The notes beneath the pieces are model-generated. The model searched no databases, was not told the DNA's origin, and saw only the letters and a list, made by a program, of their open reading frames with translations. DNA of 64,000 bases, from positions 186,001 through 250,000 of the forward strand of contig NZ_JBHLJR010000004.1 in assembly GCF_043677095.1 (NCBI RefSeq), read 5' to 3'. A program made the translations under genes and the position numbers. Positions 25,641 to 34,897 of this stretch are shown here, one piece after another; the first letter of the stretch is position 1; every line of letters begins with the position of its first letter. The DNA comes from Natronococcus roseus. Its GTDB lineage: Archaea > Halobacteriota > Halobacteria > Halobacteriales > Natrialbaceae.

Positions 25641-26324
25641 TCCAGACCGCCAGTCGTCCCTCCTCCTCGTCGTCGAACGCGTCCCGCAGGATCGCCCGCT
25701 GGCCGCGCCGGAGCAGCGCGGAGAGCGCCTGGCTCGAGATATCGAACTCCTCGGCCAGCTCCTCGGTGGAGACCTTCCGCGGGACGTCGAAGTACCCCCG
25801 TTCCAGCGCGCGACGCAGAACGGCGGCCTGGCGGGGCGTGAGGTCGTGTCGCTCGGCCGCGTCGTCCTCGCTCCGGTAGAGCCGCCGCAGCGAAAACGCC
25901 AACTCTCGCTCGTCACAACGCTCCCGGTAGGCCGCCAGCGCCTCCCGGCTCGGAAAGTGCGCCCGGTAGCGAACCGACTCCGCTCGCAGTTCGATGTCGA
26001 GAAACGTGATGCCGAGCTCGAAGGCGTCGGCGTAGGTCATCCCTCGCTCCCCCTCGGGGGTGAGTCGAACGCGAAAGAGACACCGCTCGGAGACCGTCGA
26101 GAGTCGTTCGAACACGTCGACCGATCGATCGTCCGCCAGCGCCTCGAAGAACCGCTCGAGTGCTTCCGTCGCGCCGCTCGCTCGAAAGGTGAGGTGGGAG
26201 CCGTCGTGGCGATTCGACTGCTCGTCTCGACCTCGATCGTCACCTCGGGCACCCGGCGGCGTGCGGTTCGCATGATCGGGTGGTTCGACAGCGAGTACTC
26301 GGCGATGAAGCTCATCTCGCTCAC
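25516..26324 (-). pseudogene. HTH-10 (Bat-like) regulator interrupted by a frameshift
   Basis: A haloarchaeal Bat-type regulator split across two frames. The first frame, from ATG 26324 (or 26315), gives MSFIAEYSLSNHPIMRTARR then VPEVTIEVET. The second gives SNRHDGSHLTFRASG, the central sensor-like domain RCLFRVRLTPEGERG, LDIELRAESVRYRAHFPSRE and the HTH-10 motif DISSQALSALLRRGQRAI. The frames meet at about 26211-26229, and one missing base would restore continuity. Past the HTH, the frame runs on antisense over the pgi 3' end to a stop at 25516, so the natural end may be earlier. Either a decayed gene, a phase variant or a base error in the sequence. Confidence 0.75.
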
Positions 26325-26559
26325 CGCACGAGTTCGCTCCCGCCTCGAGACTTGCGGGCATCCTCGGCGGAGGCGGGTCGGCGGGTAACCGCTACCGGTC
26401 GTCGACCGACGCGGCGTTTCGGTTGCGGGACGCTCTCACGCTTCATGGGCGTGCGTTCTGTATCCTGGTTGTTAACTCTTCGTTCGATCGATGCGATCGC
26501 GCAGCGGTTCCGATGATCGATTGCGGAGCCCCTATGAGTGCGCGATCGAATGCACGGAT

Positions 26560-27657
26560 ATGAACGAGACAGCACGCTCCGGCGACGGGAGCGGGACCGA
26601 CGACTCGATCGTCCCGTCGCTCGGGGTCGTTCCCGCGGTCGTCGCCATGGTCGCCGTCCTCGCTCCCGTCCGCGACGGGATCGGGGATCCGTTCGTCCAG
26701 CTGGCGGGGGCGCTCGCGGTCGTCTCCGTCGTCGCCTTCCTCGCTCGCCGTCACGGCGCACTCGGCGTGGTACCCGGCGCCGCCCTCGCCGCGGGCTCCA
26801 GTTTGGGTGTCGTGCTGTTGACCGGGTACGCGCTCAACCAGGGGATCACCGGATCGACGGCCGTTCCCGGTCTCGACGGAACCGTTTCGCTGCTCTTTCT
26901 GGCGTTCGCCTCGGCCGGCGGCTCGATCGGCGTCGCAGCCGCCGACTACCGTGGCGTCTCGGCGCGCGGACTGATCGAGCGGACGTATCGGTTCTCGACG
27001 ATGACTGTCGTCGGCTTCGCCGGACTGATCGCGATGGCGCTGGTCAGCGTCTTTCTCGCTCCCCTGTTCGGGGCCGACGGTATGCAGGGCCAGCTCCTCC
27101 AGTACCTCTCGACGGCGCTCGGGCTCGGCTCCGTCGCGGCGCTCACCATGGCGCTTCGCGGGTACGACCTGTCGTTTCTCGACCTCGAGGTGCCGAACCT
27201 GCGAGCGGTAGGCTGGACGGTCGGCGGGCTGATCCTGCTGTTCGGCGCGCTGGTCGCGATCTCGGTCGCGATGACCGTCGTCGGCGTCGACACCGCCGAC
27301 CACGGGACGACCCAGCAGGTCGAACAGAACCCCGAGCTGCTGATGGTGATCGTCCCCGGGATGTTGCTAGTGGTCGGTCCCTTCGAGGAGCTGCTCTACC
27401 GAAACGTCATCCAGAAGTCGCTGTACGAGACGTTCTCGCGGTACGGTGCCATCGCCGTCTCGAGCGTCATCTTCGCGGGGGTTCACGTCGTCGCGTACGC
27501 GACCGCGGGCCCCGGTCAGATTCTTGCGAGTCTGGTCGTGCTGTTCGGACTCTCGCTCGTGCTCGGGTTCATCTACGAACGGACCGAAAACCTGGTGGTA
27601 CCGGCGCTGGTCCACGGCGCGTACAACGCGATCCAGATGATTATCCTGGTCGTTTAA
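26560..27657 (+). CDS. CPBP-family intramembrane metalloprotease
   Basis: 365 residues from ATG 26560 (MNETARSGDGSGTDD). About eight transmembrane helices. The C-terminal CPBP (Rce1/Abi) domain has all catalytic motifs: EE-x3-R in FEELLYRNVIQKSL, a His in IFAGVHVVAYATAG, and HGAYNAIQM in the last helix. Family members cleave prenylated or other membrane peptides, or protect against bacteriocins; the substrate here is unknown. Its stop overlaps the convergent nob1 stop by three bases. Confidence 0.9.
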   Translation: MNETARSGDGSGTDDSIVPSLGVVPAVVAMVAVLAPVRDGIGDPFVQLAGALAVVSVVAFLARRHGALGVVPGAALAAGSSLGVVLLTGYALNQGITGSTAVPGLDGTVSLLFLAFASAGGSIGVAAADYRGVSARGLIERTYRFSTMTVVGFAGLIAMALVSVFLAPLFGADGMQGQLLQYLSTALGLGSVAALTMALRGYDLSFLDLEVPNLRAVGWTVGGLILLFGALVAISVAMTVVGVDTADHGTTQQVEQNPELLMVIVPGMLLVVGPFEELLYRNVIQKSLYETFSRYGAIAVSSVIFAGVHVVAYATAGPGQILASLVVLFGLSLVLGFIYERTENLVVPALVHGAYNAIQMIILVV

Positions 27658-28112
27658 GTCGGGTTCTTGCGCGCCAGTCCCGACCCGCAGATCGGGCAGC
27701 GCTCTTTCTCCTCGTCGAACTCCCGTCCGCAGCCCTGACACTGGAACCGCCAGCTACGCTGTTCTTCGATCCCGTCCCGGGCGATCACCTCGACGTCGAC
27801 GTTCAGCTTTTCGGCGACGTTTTGCATCGCGTAGTCGTCGGTGACGAGGGTAGCGTCGAGCTCGAAGCTGGCCGCGACGAGTCTGACGTCGGTGTCCGAG
27901 AGGACCTCGAGGTCGCCCGATTCGCTCGCCGCGCGGCTGACCTTCTCGGTCGTATCCTCGTTGGGGATGTGGATGTGCATCCCCGAGCCCTCCATCGCGT
28001 CGTAGCGATAGGCGCTCTCGTCTTTGAGTTCCTCGCGGACGAGCGGAATCGTCGCGATCTGTTCGGTCGTGTGATAGTCGTGGATAAAAGCCGAGGAGTC
28101 GAGAACGTACAT
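27654..28112 (-). CDS. nob1: rRNA maturation endonuclease Nob1
   Basis: 152 residues. It makes the final cut at the 3' end of 16S rRNA. The PIN domain (1-110) has Asp5 in YVLDSSAFIHDY, a Glu in LVREELKDES, and Asp residues in SDTDVRLVAASFE and VTDDYAMQNVAE. The C-terminal zinc ribbon reads CQGCGREF then CPICGSG. Follows the PRC-barrel gene by 4 bases as one unit, divergent from aIF5B, so ribosome-maturation and initiation genes share a promoter region. Confidence 0.94.
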   Translation of the reverse strand: MYVLDSSAFIHDYHTTEQIATIPLVREELKDESAYRYDAMEGSGMHIHIPNEDTTEKVSRAASESGDLEVLSDTDVRLVAASFELDATLVTDDYAMQNVAEKLNVDVEVIARDGIEEQRSWRFQCQGCGREFDEEKERCPICGSGLARKNPT

Positions 28113-28116
28113 ACGG

Positions 28117-28362
28117 TTAGCGCTGAATGACGATGTAGTCTTTCACGGCGCGGACGCGGTTGATGGGCACGCGGAACCGGCCGTCGTCGTCGGTGTCGAA
28201 GTCGATCGTCTGGTTTGGTAGTTCGTCGTTCGGTTCGATAACGAGGTCGTGGAGCGTCCCCGATTTGATCTCGGTCGTGATGTTGTAGAGCATTCCCAGT
28301 TCCGTCCCGTCAGACCCCATGACGGACTTCCCCGAGAGGTTCTCGGCGAGCACTTCGCTCAT
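28117..28362 (-). CDS. PRC-barrel domain protein
   Basis: 81 residues, a single PRC-barrel: SEVLAENLSGKSVMGSDGTE, then LGMLYNITTEIKSGTLHDLV and FRVPINRVRAVKDYIVIQR. The domain is shared with ribosome-maturation factor RimM and with photosynthetic reaction-centre H subunits. First gene of a unit with nob1, four bases apart. The link to nob1 suggests a role in small-subunit rRNA processing, an inference from context. Confidence 0.88.
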   Translation of the reverse strand: MSEVLAENLSGKSVMGSDGTELGMLYNITTEIKSGTLHDLVIEPNDELPNQTIDFDTDDDGRFRVPINRVRAVKDYIVIQR

Positions 28363-28499
28363 GCTACCCCGTACTTACTAGTTGCTATTAAACTCCACGG
28401 GCCGATCGAACACTGAGTTCCATAAACCCGAGCGCCGTGACGATGGGTTTAACTACCGTCCTACGGACGGTTTACCCAAGACCTTCTCGGGTGGTCACC

Positions 28500-30299
28500 A
28501 TGTCTGATTCGGATACACACGACCCCACATCTCTGCGAACGCCGATCGTCGCGGTCCTCGGACACGTCGATCACGGCAAGACCAGTCTCCTCGACAAGAT
28601 CCGCGGCTCCGCGGTCATCGAGGGTGAAGCGGGCGCGATTACCCAACACATCGGGGCGACCGCGGTTCCGCTCGACGTTATCTCCTCGATCGCGGGCGAA
28701 CTCGTCGACCCGGACGACTTCGACCTGCCCGGCCTGCTGTTCATCGACACGCCGGGCCACCACTCCTTTACGACGCTGCGCTCGCGCGGCGGGGCGCTGG
28801 CCGACATCGCGATCCTGGTGGTAGACGTCAACGACGGGTTCCAGCCCCAGACGCTCGAGGCGCTGGACATCCTTCAGCGCTCCCAAACGCCGTTTATCGT
28901 CGCCGCGAACAAGATCGACACCGTTCCGGGCTGGAACGCAAACGAGGACTCGCCGATCAACGCGACCTACGAGGCCCAATCGGACCGCGTGCGCTCCCGG
29001 CTCGACGAGAGCCTCTACGAGATCATCGGCAACCTCTCGGACGAGGGGTTCTCGGCCGATCTGTACTGGCGGGTCCAGAACTTCCAGCGCAACGTCGGTG
29101 TCGTCCCCGTCTCGGCGATGACCGGCGAAGGGGTGCCCGACCTGCTGGCCGTGATGATGGGGCTCTCCCAGCGCTACATGAAAGACGAGATGGAGATCGA
29201 CGTCGCCGGCCCCGGCGTCGGCACCGTCCTCGAGGTCAAAGAGGAGAAGGGCTTCGGGAAGACGATCGATCTCGTCCTCTACGACGGGACGCTCCGGGCG
29301 AGCGATACGATCGTCGTCGGCGGAACGAACGAGCCGATCGTCACCGACGTCCGCGCGCTGCTCCAGCCCCGACCGCTCGAGGAGATCCGCACCGAGAGCC
29401 GGTTCGAGAAGGTCGACGAGGTGTCGGCCGCGACCGGGATCAAGGTCGCCGCGCCCGATCTGGGCGACGCGATCGCGGGCGCCCCGGTTCGCGTCATCCG
29501 CGACCGCGACCGCGCGGACGTCGTCGCGGAGGTCGAGGACGAACTCGCGAGCATCGCCGTCGACACGGAAGAGGCCGGTGTCGTCGTCAAGGCCGACACG
29601 CTCGGCAGCCTCGAGGCGATGGCCGACGCCTTAGAGGAGGCCGAGGTGCCGATCGTCCGCGCGGAGGTCGGCGACGTCGCCCCGCGGGACGTCTCGGTCG
29701 CCTCGACGGCCGAGGAGGGGAAAGAACAGGTGATCCTCGGCTTCAACGTCGACGTGCTCGGCGACGCCGAACAGCGCGCCGAGATCGAGGACGTCCGCGT
29801 CTTCACCGACGAGGTCATCTACCAGCTGATCGAGGAGTACGAGGAGTTCGTCGAGGACCTCGAGCGCGCCCAGCAGGACACCATCCTCGAGAACATCGTC
29901 CGTCCCGCGCGCTTCCGGATTCTGCCCGATCACACCTTCCGGCAGAACGACCCCGCGGTCGTCGGCGTCGAGGTCAACTCCGGGACGGTCCAGAACAACG
30001 CGAACGTCGTGAAGTTCGAGGGCAACGAGGCCGAGCGCGTCGGCCAGGTCAAGGGGATCCAGGAGCAGGGCGAGGACGTCGACGAGGCCCGCGCGGGCAA
30101 CCGCGTCTCGGTCGCCATCGACGGTCCCACCGTCGGCCGCCAGATCGAGGAGGACGACGAGCTCTGGATCGAGATCCCCGAGAAACACGCGAAGATCTTA
30201 GAACAGGAGCTCTCGAGCGAGATCCCCGGCGACGAGTTCGAGGCGCTGAACATGTATCTCGACAAGCAGCGCAGTCGGGACCCCTTCTGGGGGAAATAG
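28500..30299 (+). CDS. infB: Translation initiation factor aIF5B (IF-2 homologue)
   Basis: 599 residues from ATG 28500 (MSDSDTHDPTSLRTPIVAVL). An in-frame ATG at 28437 would precede a non-conserved stretch and is not preferred. GTPase promoting ribosomal subunit joining. G1 is GHVDHGKTSLLD, G2 EAGAITQHIGAT, G3 FIDTPGHHSF and G4 AANKID. Domains II-IV follow (GTVLEVKEEKGFGKTIDLVL, then VVVKADTLGSLEAM, then the C-terminal barrel VKGIQEQGEDVDEARAGNRV). Length matches archaeal aIF5B. Confidence 0.95.
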   Translation: MSDSDTHDPTSLRTPIVAVLGHVDHGKTSLLDKIRGSAVIEGEAGAITQHIGATAVPLDVISSIAGELVDPDDFDLPGLLFIDTPGHHSFTTLRSRGGALADIAILVVDVNDGFQPQTLEALDILQRSQTPFIVAANKIDTVPGWNANEDSPINATYEAQSDRVRSRLDESLYEIIGNLSDEGFSADLYWRVQNFQRNVGVVPVSAMTGEGVPDLLAVMMGLSQRYMKDEMEIDVAGPGVGTVLEVKEEKGFGKTIDLVLYDGTLRASDTIVVGGTNEPIVTDVRALLQPRPLEEIRTESRFEKVDEVSAATGIKVAAPDLGDAIAGAPVRVIRDRDRADVVAEVEDELASIAVDTEEAGVVVKADTLGSLEAMADALEEAEVPIVRAEVGDVAPRDVSVASTAEEGKEQVILGFNVDVLGDAEQRAEIEDVRVFTDEVIYQLIEEYEEFVEDLERAQQDTILENIVRPARFRILPDHTFRQNDPAVVGVEVNSGTVQNNANVVKFEGNEAERVGQVKGIQEQGEDVDEARAGNRVSVAIDGPTVGRQIEEDDELWIEIPEKHAKILEQELSSEIPGDEFEALNMYLDKQRSRDPFWGK

Positions 30300-30317
30300 C
30301 GACGGTCGTTCTACGGT

Positions 30318-31232
30318 TCAGTTCCTCGTTTCGGCGCGCGCGTTCATCTCCTCGAGCGCCTCGTACACCGACTCGGGGTCGTCGATCGCGTCGCGATCAC
30401 AGCGGAGGTTCCGGAACCGCCGCTCGAGGACGAGTTCGTCCTCCGTGAGCCGAACGTCGGAGATCTTCTCCCAGGGAATCAGCCGTCTCGAGCGGCCCTG
30501 GTCGTGTCGAACGCCGCGGTCGTGTGCGCGCAGTTTGCCCTGCTGGGTCTGTGCATCCACGTCGAGCGAGAATCGGTTGCCGTAGTACTTCTTGCCGTTG
30601 TCGTCACCCTTGCCGACGGCCCACGTCCAGACGAACATGAGGGCGCCGAACGCGATCCAGAACAGCCCACGTAGGCTTCCGGCGGCGATACTCGCGACAC
30701 CGGCCACGAAGACGAACGCCAGCGACAGTGCGACCAGAACGCTTCCCGCGTGGAGCAGCCCCGCCGGTCGATAGGCCCACGTTGCCGCCGGCTCATCTGC
30801 GGTAACCGCCCGGACGAACCGGTTTCGACACAGGGTCGCGAGTCCGAAGGCGGTGACGCCGACTACCAGCGCCAGGAGGACCGTTACCACGAGAGACCGC
30901 GCGTCGGATCCGAGCGGGGTCACGCTCGGCGCGACAGCCGCCGCGGCGAAGGCGACGGCCGGCAGATAGCAGGCCAGTCGCAGGCGACGGCGACGGCCGA
31001 TCCGCTCGGGAAGGCCGTGGGAGCGCTTCGCGAGGACGTGACCGATAAGCGTGACGGCGGTGACGACGGTCGGAATCGTGCCGAGCAGCGTCGCGGTCGT
31101 CACGTCGGCCGCCAGCCCGACGAGGGCGACGAGGCCGCCGGCGACGAGGCCGAGATAGAAGCCGAACGCGGCCTGGAAGCCGAGATCCGGCTGGTCGGCG
31201 TTCGCGACCGGCCGGCGGTGTTCGAGGGACAT
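30318..31232 (-). CDS. Membrane protein with C-terminal PH-like domain
   Basis: 304 residues from ATG 31232 (MSLEHRRPVANADQP). Six hydrophobic helices fall between about 20 and 215 (for example FYLGLVAGGLVALVGLAAD and LHAGSVLVALSLAFVFVAGV). The C-terminal 85 residues are soluble and beta-rich with a helix, containing YYGNRFSLDVDAQTQQGKL, IPWEKISDVRLTEDELVLER and a helix SVYEALEEMNAR, resembling bacterial PH-like domains. Function unknown. Convergent with infB. Confidence 0.75.
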   Translation of the reverse strand: MSLEHRRPVANADQPDLGFQAAFGFYLGLVAGGLVALVGLAADVTTATLLGTIPTVVTAVTLIGHVLAKRSHGLPERIGRRRRLRLACYLPAVAFAAAAVAPSVTPLGSDARSLVVTVLLALVVGVTAFGLATLCRNRFVRAVTADEPAATWAYRPAGLLHAGSVLVALSLAFVFVAGVASIAAGSLRGLFWIAFGALMFVWTWAVGKGDDNGKKYYGNRFSLDVDAQTQQGKLRAHDRGVRHDQGRSRRLIPWEKISDVRLTEDELVLERRFRNLRCDRDAIDDPESVYEALEEMNARAETRN

Positions 31233-31289
31233 ACGGTTCGCTACGCGGTCGATCCGCAAAAAGATACGCGTCTGACGTGTTCGCTCGAG

Positions 31290-31679
31290 TTACGGTTCGT
31301 CGGCACGCTCGAGGCGCAGCTCTGCACCACCAGTCAGATCCGCGAGCGGTGCCGTCTCCTCGAGTCGGGCGACGACGGTGACGGGTGCGGCAGCGCGGGG
31401 TTCGTCGTCGACGCTCGCCGGTGTCGGCCCCCAGAACAGACACAGCTTCTCGCCCGCGGGCCAGTAGGCGATCGCCCCCTCGGGGACGACCTCCCGGCCG
31501 CCCTCGAGCGGAGCGTCGAGCGACGCCGAGATGTACAGTTCGTCGCCCCAGCGGATCGCGTCGCCGGAGACGGGGAGGACGTTCTCGAGTGCGGTCCGTG
31601 TTTCGGGCGCGCCGTCGGTCCAGGTCGCGGTCAGTTCGCGGTCGCCGACCGTGACGCGGAGGTCGGACTGGGAGTCCAT
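31290..31679 (-). CDS. Cyclophilin-like fold protein (PF04126 type)
   Basis: 129 residues from ATG 31679 (MDSQSDLRVTVGDRELTATW). The family signature is the segment GDELYISASLDAPLEGGREV, then GAIAYWPAGEKLCLFWGPTP. This cyclophilin-like fold group in archaea and bacteria lacks demonstrated prolyl isomerase activity. The acidic tail follows. Transcribed alone; role unknown. Confidence 0.82.
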   Translation of the reverse strand: MDSQSDLRVTVGDRELTATWTDGAPETRTALENVLPVSGDAIRWGDELYISASLDAPLEGGREVVPEGAIAYWPAGEKLCLFWGPTPASVDDEPRAAAPVTVVARLEETAPLADLTGGAELRLERADEP

Positions 31680-31835
31680 ACTCGGGAAGACGCTCGAGGA
31701 CCCTTTCGAGCTACCGATCGCCGCAGGATCGACCGTCGCCGACCCGAACCGAGCCGTCGGCGGGACGGTAGCACTGATTAACGGGTTGCTCCTTCCACTC
31801 CAACGGTTAACTACGTGTTTGTGGTGTGTCGGGGT

Positions 31836-32195
31836 ATGCTGGTTCATCTCAAACAGTACAAACACGAGGAGGTTCAGTTCGATGACAACCGAACGACCGG
31901 CGAGTCCCAGACCGAGGACACGGTCGACAAGGAGCCCGAGGAGTACTTCGGCGAGGAGATTGACGACTTCGACCTGAAGACCTGGGAGACGATCGAGTAC
32001 GAGGACGACCCGATCCAGCGCCGGGACGTCTCGGTTGGCGGCGTAACCGCAGTCTCGGTTCCGGAGGAGCCGACCGATGACGACGATCCTGACCTGCCCG
32101 GACGAACGATCCAGCTTCGACTGGGCGGGGAGATCGAGTACGTCGACCAGTCTCGGATCGTGGAGGTACAGGACGAGGATCCCGGCGGGTCGTAG
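31836..32195 (+). CDS. Acidic haloarchaeal protein, unknown function
   Basis: 119 residues from ATG 31836 (MLVHLKQYKHEEVQFDDN). An upstream in-frame ATG at 31815 is possible. About a third of residues are Asp or Glu. A weak beta-rich core (DVSVGGVTAVSVPEEP, then GRTIQLRLGGEIEYVDQSRI) sits at the C-terminal half. No Cys, membrane helix or known motif. Lies 120 bases before pyrG on the same strand; a separate promoter is likely. Confidence 0.65.
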   Translation: MLVHLKQYKHEEVQFDDNRTTGESQTEDTVDKEPEEYFGEEIDDFDLKTWETIEYEDDPIQRRDVSVGGVTAVSVPEEPTDDDDPDLPGRTIQLRLGGEIEYVDQSRIVEVQDEDPGGS

Positions 32196-32315
32196 CGGGT
32201 TTTCCGCGACATCCGGGGAGCCGAGGCTCGAACCTGTCACCGTCGGCACTGACAGCCGTTACCGGGCGCGCGCCGGTCCCGAAATCGTTTTCAACCGTTC
32301 GCGCGGACACTCGGT

Positions 32316-33980
32316 ATGCCGACGGAATCGGACACTCATTATGATCCCTCGCTGGGGAACAAGTTCATTTTCGTCACCGGCGGGGTTATGTCGGGGCTCG
32401 GGAAGGGGATCACGGCCGCGAGCACCGGTCGGCTCCTGAAAAACGCCGGCTTCGACGTCACCGCGGTGAAGGTCGACCCCTACCTGAACGTCGACGCGGG
32501 GACGATGAACCCCTACCAGCACGGGGAGGTGTACGTCTTAGAGGACGGCGGCGAGGTCGACCTCGACCTGGGGAACTACGAGCGCTTCCTCGACGTCGAC
32601 ATGACCTCCGATCACAACGTCACGACGGGGAAGACCTACCAGCACGTCATCGAGAAGGAACGGGCCGGCGACTACCTGGGGAAGACGGTCCAGATCATCC
32701 CTCACATCACCGACGACATCAAGCGCCGCATCCGCGAAGCGGCGGAGGGAACCGACGTCTGTATCGTCGAGGTCGGCGGCACCGTCGGCGACATCGAGGG
32801 GATGCCCTACCTCGAGGCCTTACGCCAGTTCGCCCACGAGGAAGACGAGGAGGATATCCTCTTCACCCACGTCACCCTCGTCCCGTACTCGAAAAACGGC
32901 GAGCAGAAGACCAAACCAACCCAGCACTCGGTCAAGGAGGTTCGCTCGATCGGGCTCCAGCCCGACGTGATCGTCGGGCGCTGCGAGGACCGCCTCGAGC
33001 CGAAAACGAAGGAGAAGATCGCGCTGTTCTGTGACATCGAGACGGAGGCCGTGTTCTCGAACCCCGACGTCGAGGACGTCTACCACGTTCCGCTGATGGT
33101 CGAGGAAGAGGGGCTCGACCAGTACGTCCTCGAACACTTCGGACTCGCGAGCGAGGCCTTACCGGAGGGGCAGCGAGCAAACGAGTGGCGAAAGATCGTC
33201 ACGACGGAGAAAGACGGCTCGGTCGACGTCGCGCTGGTCGGCAAGTACGACCTCGAGGACGCCTACATGTCCATCCACGAGTCGCTGAAACACGCCGGCT
33301 TCGACCGTAGTGTCGACGTCGACGTCCACTGGGTGGCCGCCGACGAGCTGGCGGACGACCACGACGGTCAGCTCGAGGGGATGGACGGCGTCATCGTTCC
33401 CGGCGGCTTCGGGATGCGCGGCTCCGAGGGGAAAATCGAGGCGGTCCGTTACGCCCGCGAGAACGACGTTCCGTTCCTCGGGCTCTGTCTCGGCTTCCAG
33501 ATGGCCGTCGTCGAGTACGCCCGGAACGTGCTGGGTCTCGAGGACGCCCACTCCGCCGAGATGAACGAGGAGACGCCCCACCCCGTCATCGACATCCTGC
33601 CCGAACAGTACGAGGTCGAGGACATGGGCGGGACGATGCGACTCGGCGAGCACACGACGGTGATCGAGCCCGAGACGCTCGCCTACGAGCTGTACGGCGA
33701 CACCTCCTGTTCGGAGCGCCACCGCCACCGCTACGAGGTCAACCCCGAGTACTTCGACCGGTTCGAGGAGGAGCCGCTCGTGTTCTCGGGCACCGCGGGC
33801 AACCGCATGGAGATCCTCGAGCTCGAGGACCACCCATACTTCCTGGGCACGCAGTTCCACCCCGAGTACACGTCCCGACCGGGACAGCCGAGTCCGCCGT
33901 TTCTCGGCCTGGTCGAGGCCGCACTCGAGCGTACCACAGACGACACGACGACAGACGGCGAAACCGAGGTAACCCACTGA
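32316..33980 (+). CDS. pyrG: CTP synthase
   Basis: 554 residues. It converts UTP to CTP with ATP and glutamine. The N-terminal synthetase has GVMSGLGKGITAASTGRLL (P-loop) and KVDPYLNVDAGTMNPYQHGE. The glutaminase domain has the oxyanion strand VPGGFGMRG, nucleophile Cys in FLGLCLGFQMAVVEYARNV and His-x-Glu in TQFHPEYTSRPGQPSPPFLG. First gene of a three-gene unit: its TGA shares a base with the guaAb ATG, coupling their translation. Confidence 0.96.
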   Translation: MPTESDTHYDPSLGNKFIFVTGGVMSGLGKGITAASTGRLLKNAGFDVTAVKVDPYLNVDAGTMNPYQHGEVYVLEDGGEVDLDLGNYERFLDVDMTSDHNVTTGKTYQHVIEKERAGDYLGKTVQIIPHITDDIKRRIREAAEGTDVCIVEVGGTVGDIEGMPYLEALRQFAHEEDEEDILFTHVTLVPYSKNGEQKTKPTQHSVKEVRSIGLQPDVIVGRCEDRLEPKTKEKIALFCDIETEAVFSNPDVEDVYHVPLMVEEEGLDQYVLEHFGLASEALPEGQRANEWRKIVTTEKDGSVDVALVGKYDLEDAYMSIHESLKHAGFDRSVDVDVHWVAADELADDHDGQLEGMDGVIVPGGFGMRGSEGKIEAVRYARENDVPFLGLCLGFQMAVVEYARNVLGLEDAHSAEMNEETPHPVIDILPEQYEVEDMGGTMRLGEHTTVIEPETLAYELYGDTSCSERHRHRYEVNPEYFDRFEEEPLVFSGTAGNRMEILELEDHPYFLGTQFHPEYTSRPGQPSPPFLGLVEAALERTTDDTTTDGETEVTH

Positions 33981-34897
33981 TGGTCGACACACAGACGTTC
34001 GTCCCCGAAGCAGTCGAAGAGATCGAGAACGAAGTCGGCGACGCGAACGCGGTCATCGCCCTCTCGGGCGGCGTCGACTCCTCCGTCGCGGCGGCGCTTG
34101 CCTACGAGTCGATCGGCGACCAGCTCACCCCGGTCTACGTCGACACCGGGCTGATGCGGAAGGGTGAGACCGCCCAGATCCGCGAGACGTTCGACTACAT
34201 GGAGTCGCTGCGGATCGTCGACGCGAAGGATCGATTCCTCGAGGCGCTCGAGGGCGTCACCGACCCCGAGGAGAAGCGGGCGGTTATCGGCGAGCAGTTC
34301 ATCCGCGAGTTCGAGCGCGAGGCCACGGACGCGGACGCGGACTACCTCGTCCAGGGAACAATCTACCCCGACCGCATCGAGAGCGAGGGCGGGATCAAGT
34401 CCCACCACAACGTCGGCGGCCTGCCCGACGTCGTCGACTTCGACGGTATCGTCGAACCCGTCCGCGATCTGTACAAGGACGAAGTCCGGGAGGTCGCCCG
34501 TCACCTCGGACTCGACGAACTCGTCGCCGAGCGGATGCCGTTCCCCGGCCCCGGACTCGCCGTCCGAGTTATCGGCGAGGTCACCGAGGAGAAACTCGAA
34601 GTCGCCCGTCACGCCTGCCACGTCGTCGAGGAGGAACTCGAGGAGTACGATCCGTGGCAGGCTCTGGCCGCGGTGATCGGCAAGGCGACGGGCGTCAAGG
34701 GCGACAACCGAGTCCACGGCTGGGTCGTCTCGGTTCGGTCGGTCGAATCCCGCGACGGGATGACCGCCCGGGCCCAGGAGCTCGACTGGGAGACGCTCCA
34801 GCGCATCCAGTCGCGGATCACCGGCGAGAACGAGACCGTCGCGCGGGTCGTCTACGACGTCACCCACAAACCGCCCGCGACCATCGAGTACGAATGA
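33980..34897 (+). CDS. guaAB: GMP synthase subunit B (ATP-pyrophosphatase)
   Basis: 305 residues. In archaea, GMP synthase is split, and this subunit adenylates XMP and aminates it with ammonia from the glutaminase subunit. The PP-loop is ALSGGVDSSVAAALAY. GTIYPDRIESEGGIKSHHNV and the C-terminal dimerisation segment RMPFPGPGLAVRVIGEVTEE follow, ending in KPPATIEYE. The glutaminase subunit (guaAa) is not in the window. Overlaps pyrG by one base and the next gene by four. Confidence 0.95.
   Translation: MVDTQTFVPEAVEEIENEVGDANAVIALSGGVDSSVAAALAYESIGDQLTPVYVDTGLMRKGETAQIRETFDYMESLRIVDAKDRFLEALEGVTDPEEKRAVIGEQFIREFEREATDADADYLVQGTIYPDRIESEGGIKSHHNVGGLPDVVDFDGIVEPVRDLYKDEVREVARHLGLDELVAERMPFPGPGLAVRVIGEVTEEKLEVARHACHVVEEELEEYDPWQALAAVIGKATGVKGDNRVHGWVVSVRSVESRDGMTARAQELDWETLQRIQSRITGENETVARVVYDVTHKPPATIEYE

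Noticed and set aside
24318..25916. 532-codon minus-strand frame over pgi
   Set aside because: Antisense shadow of pgi, with Arg/Asp-rich sequence lacking domain features.
28437..28499. Upstream extension of aIF5B
   Set aside because: The extra residues are Arg/Pro/Thr-rich and non-acidic; the downstream ATG at 28500 gives the expected N-terminus.
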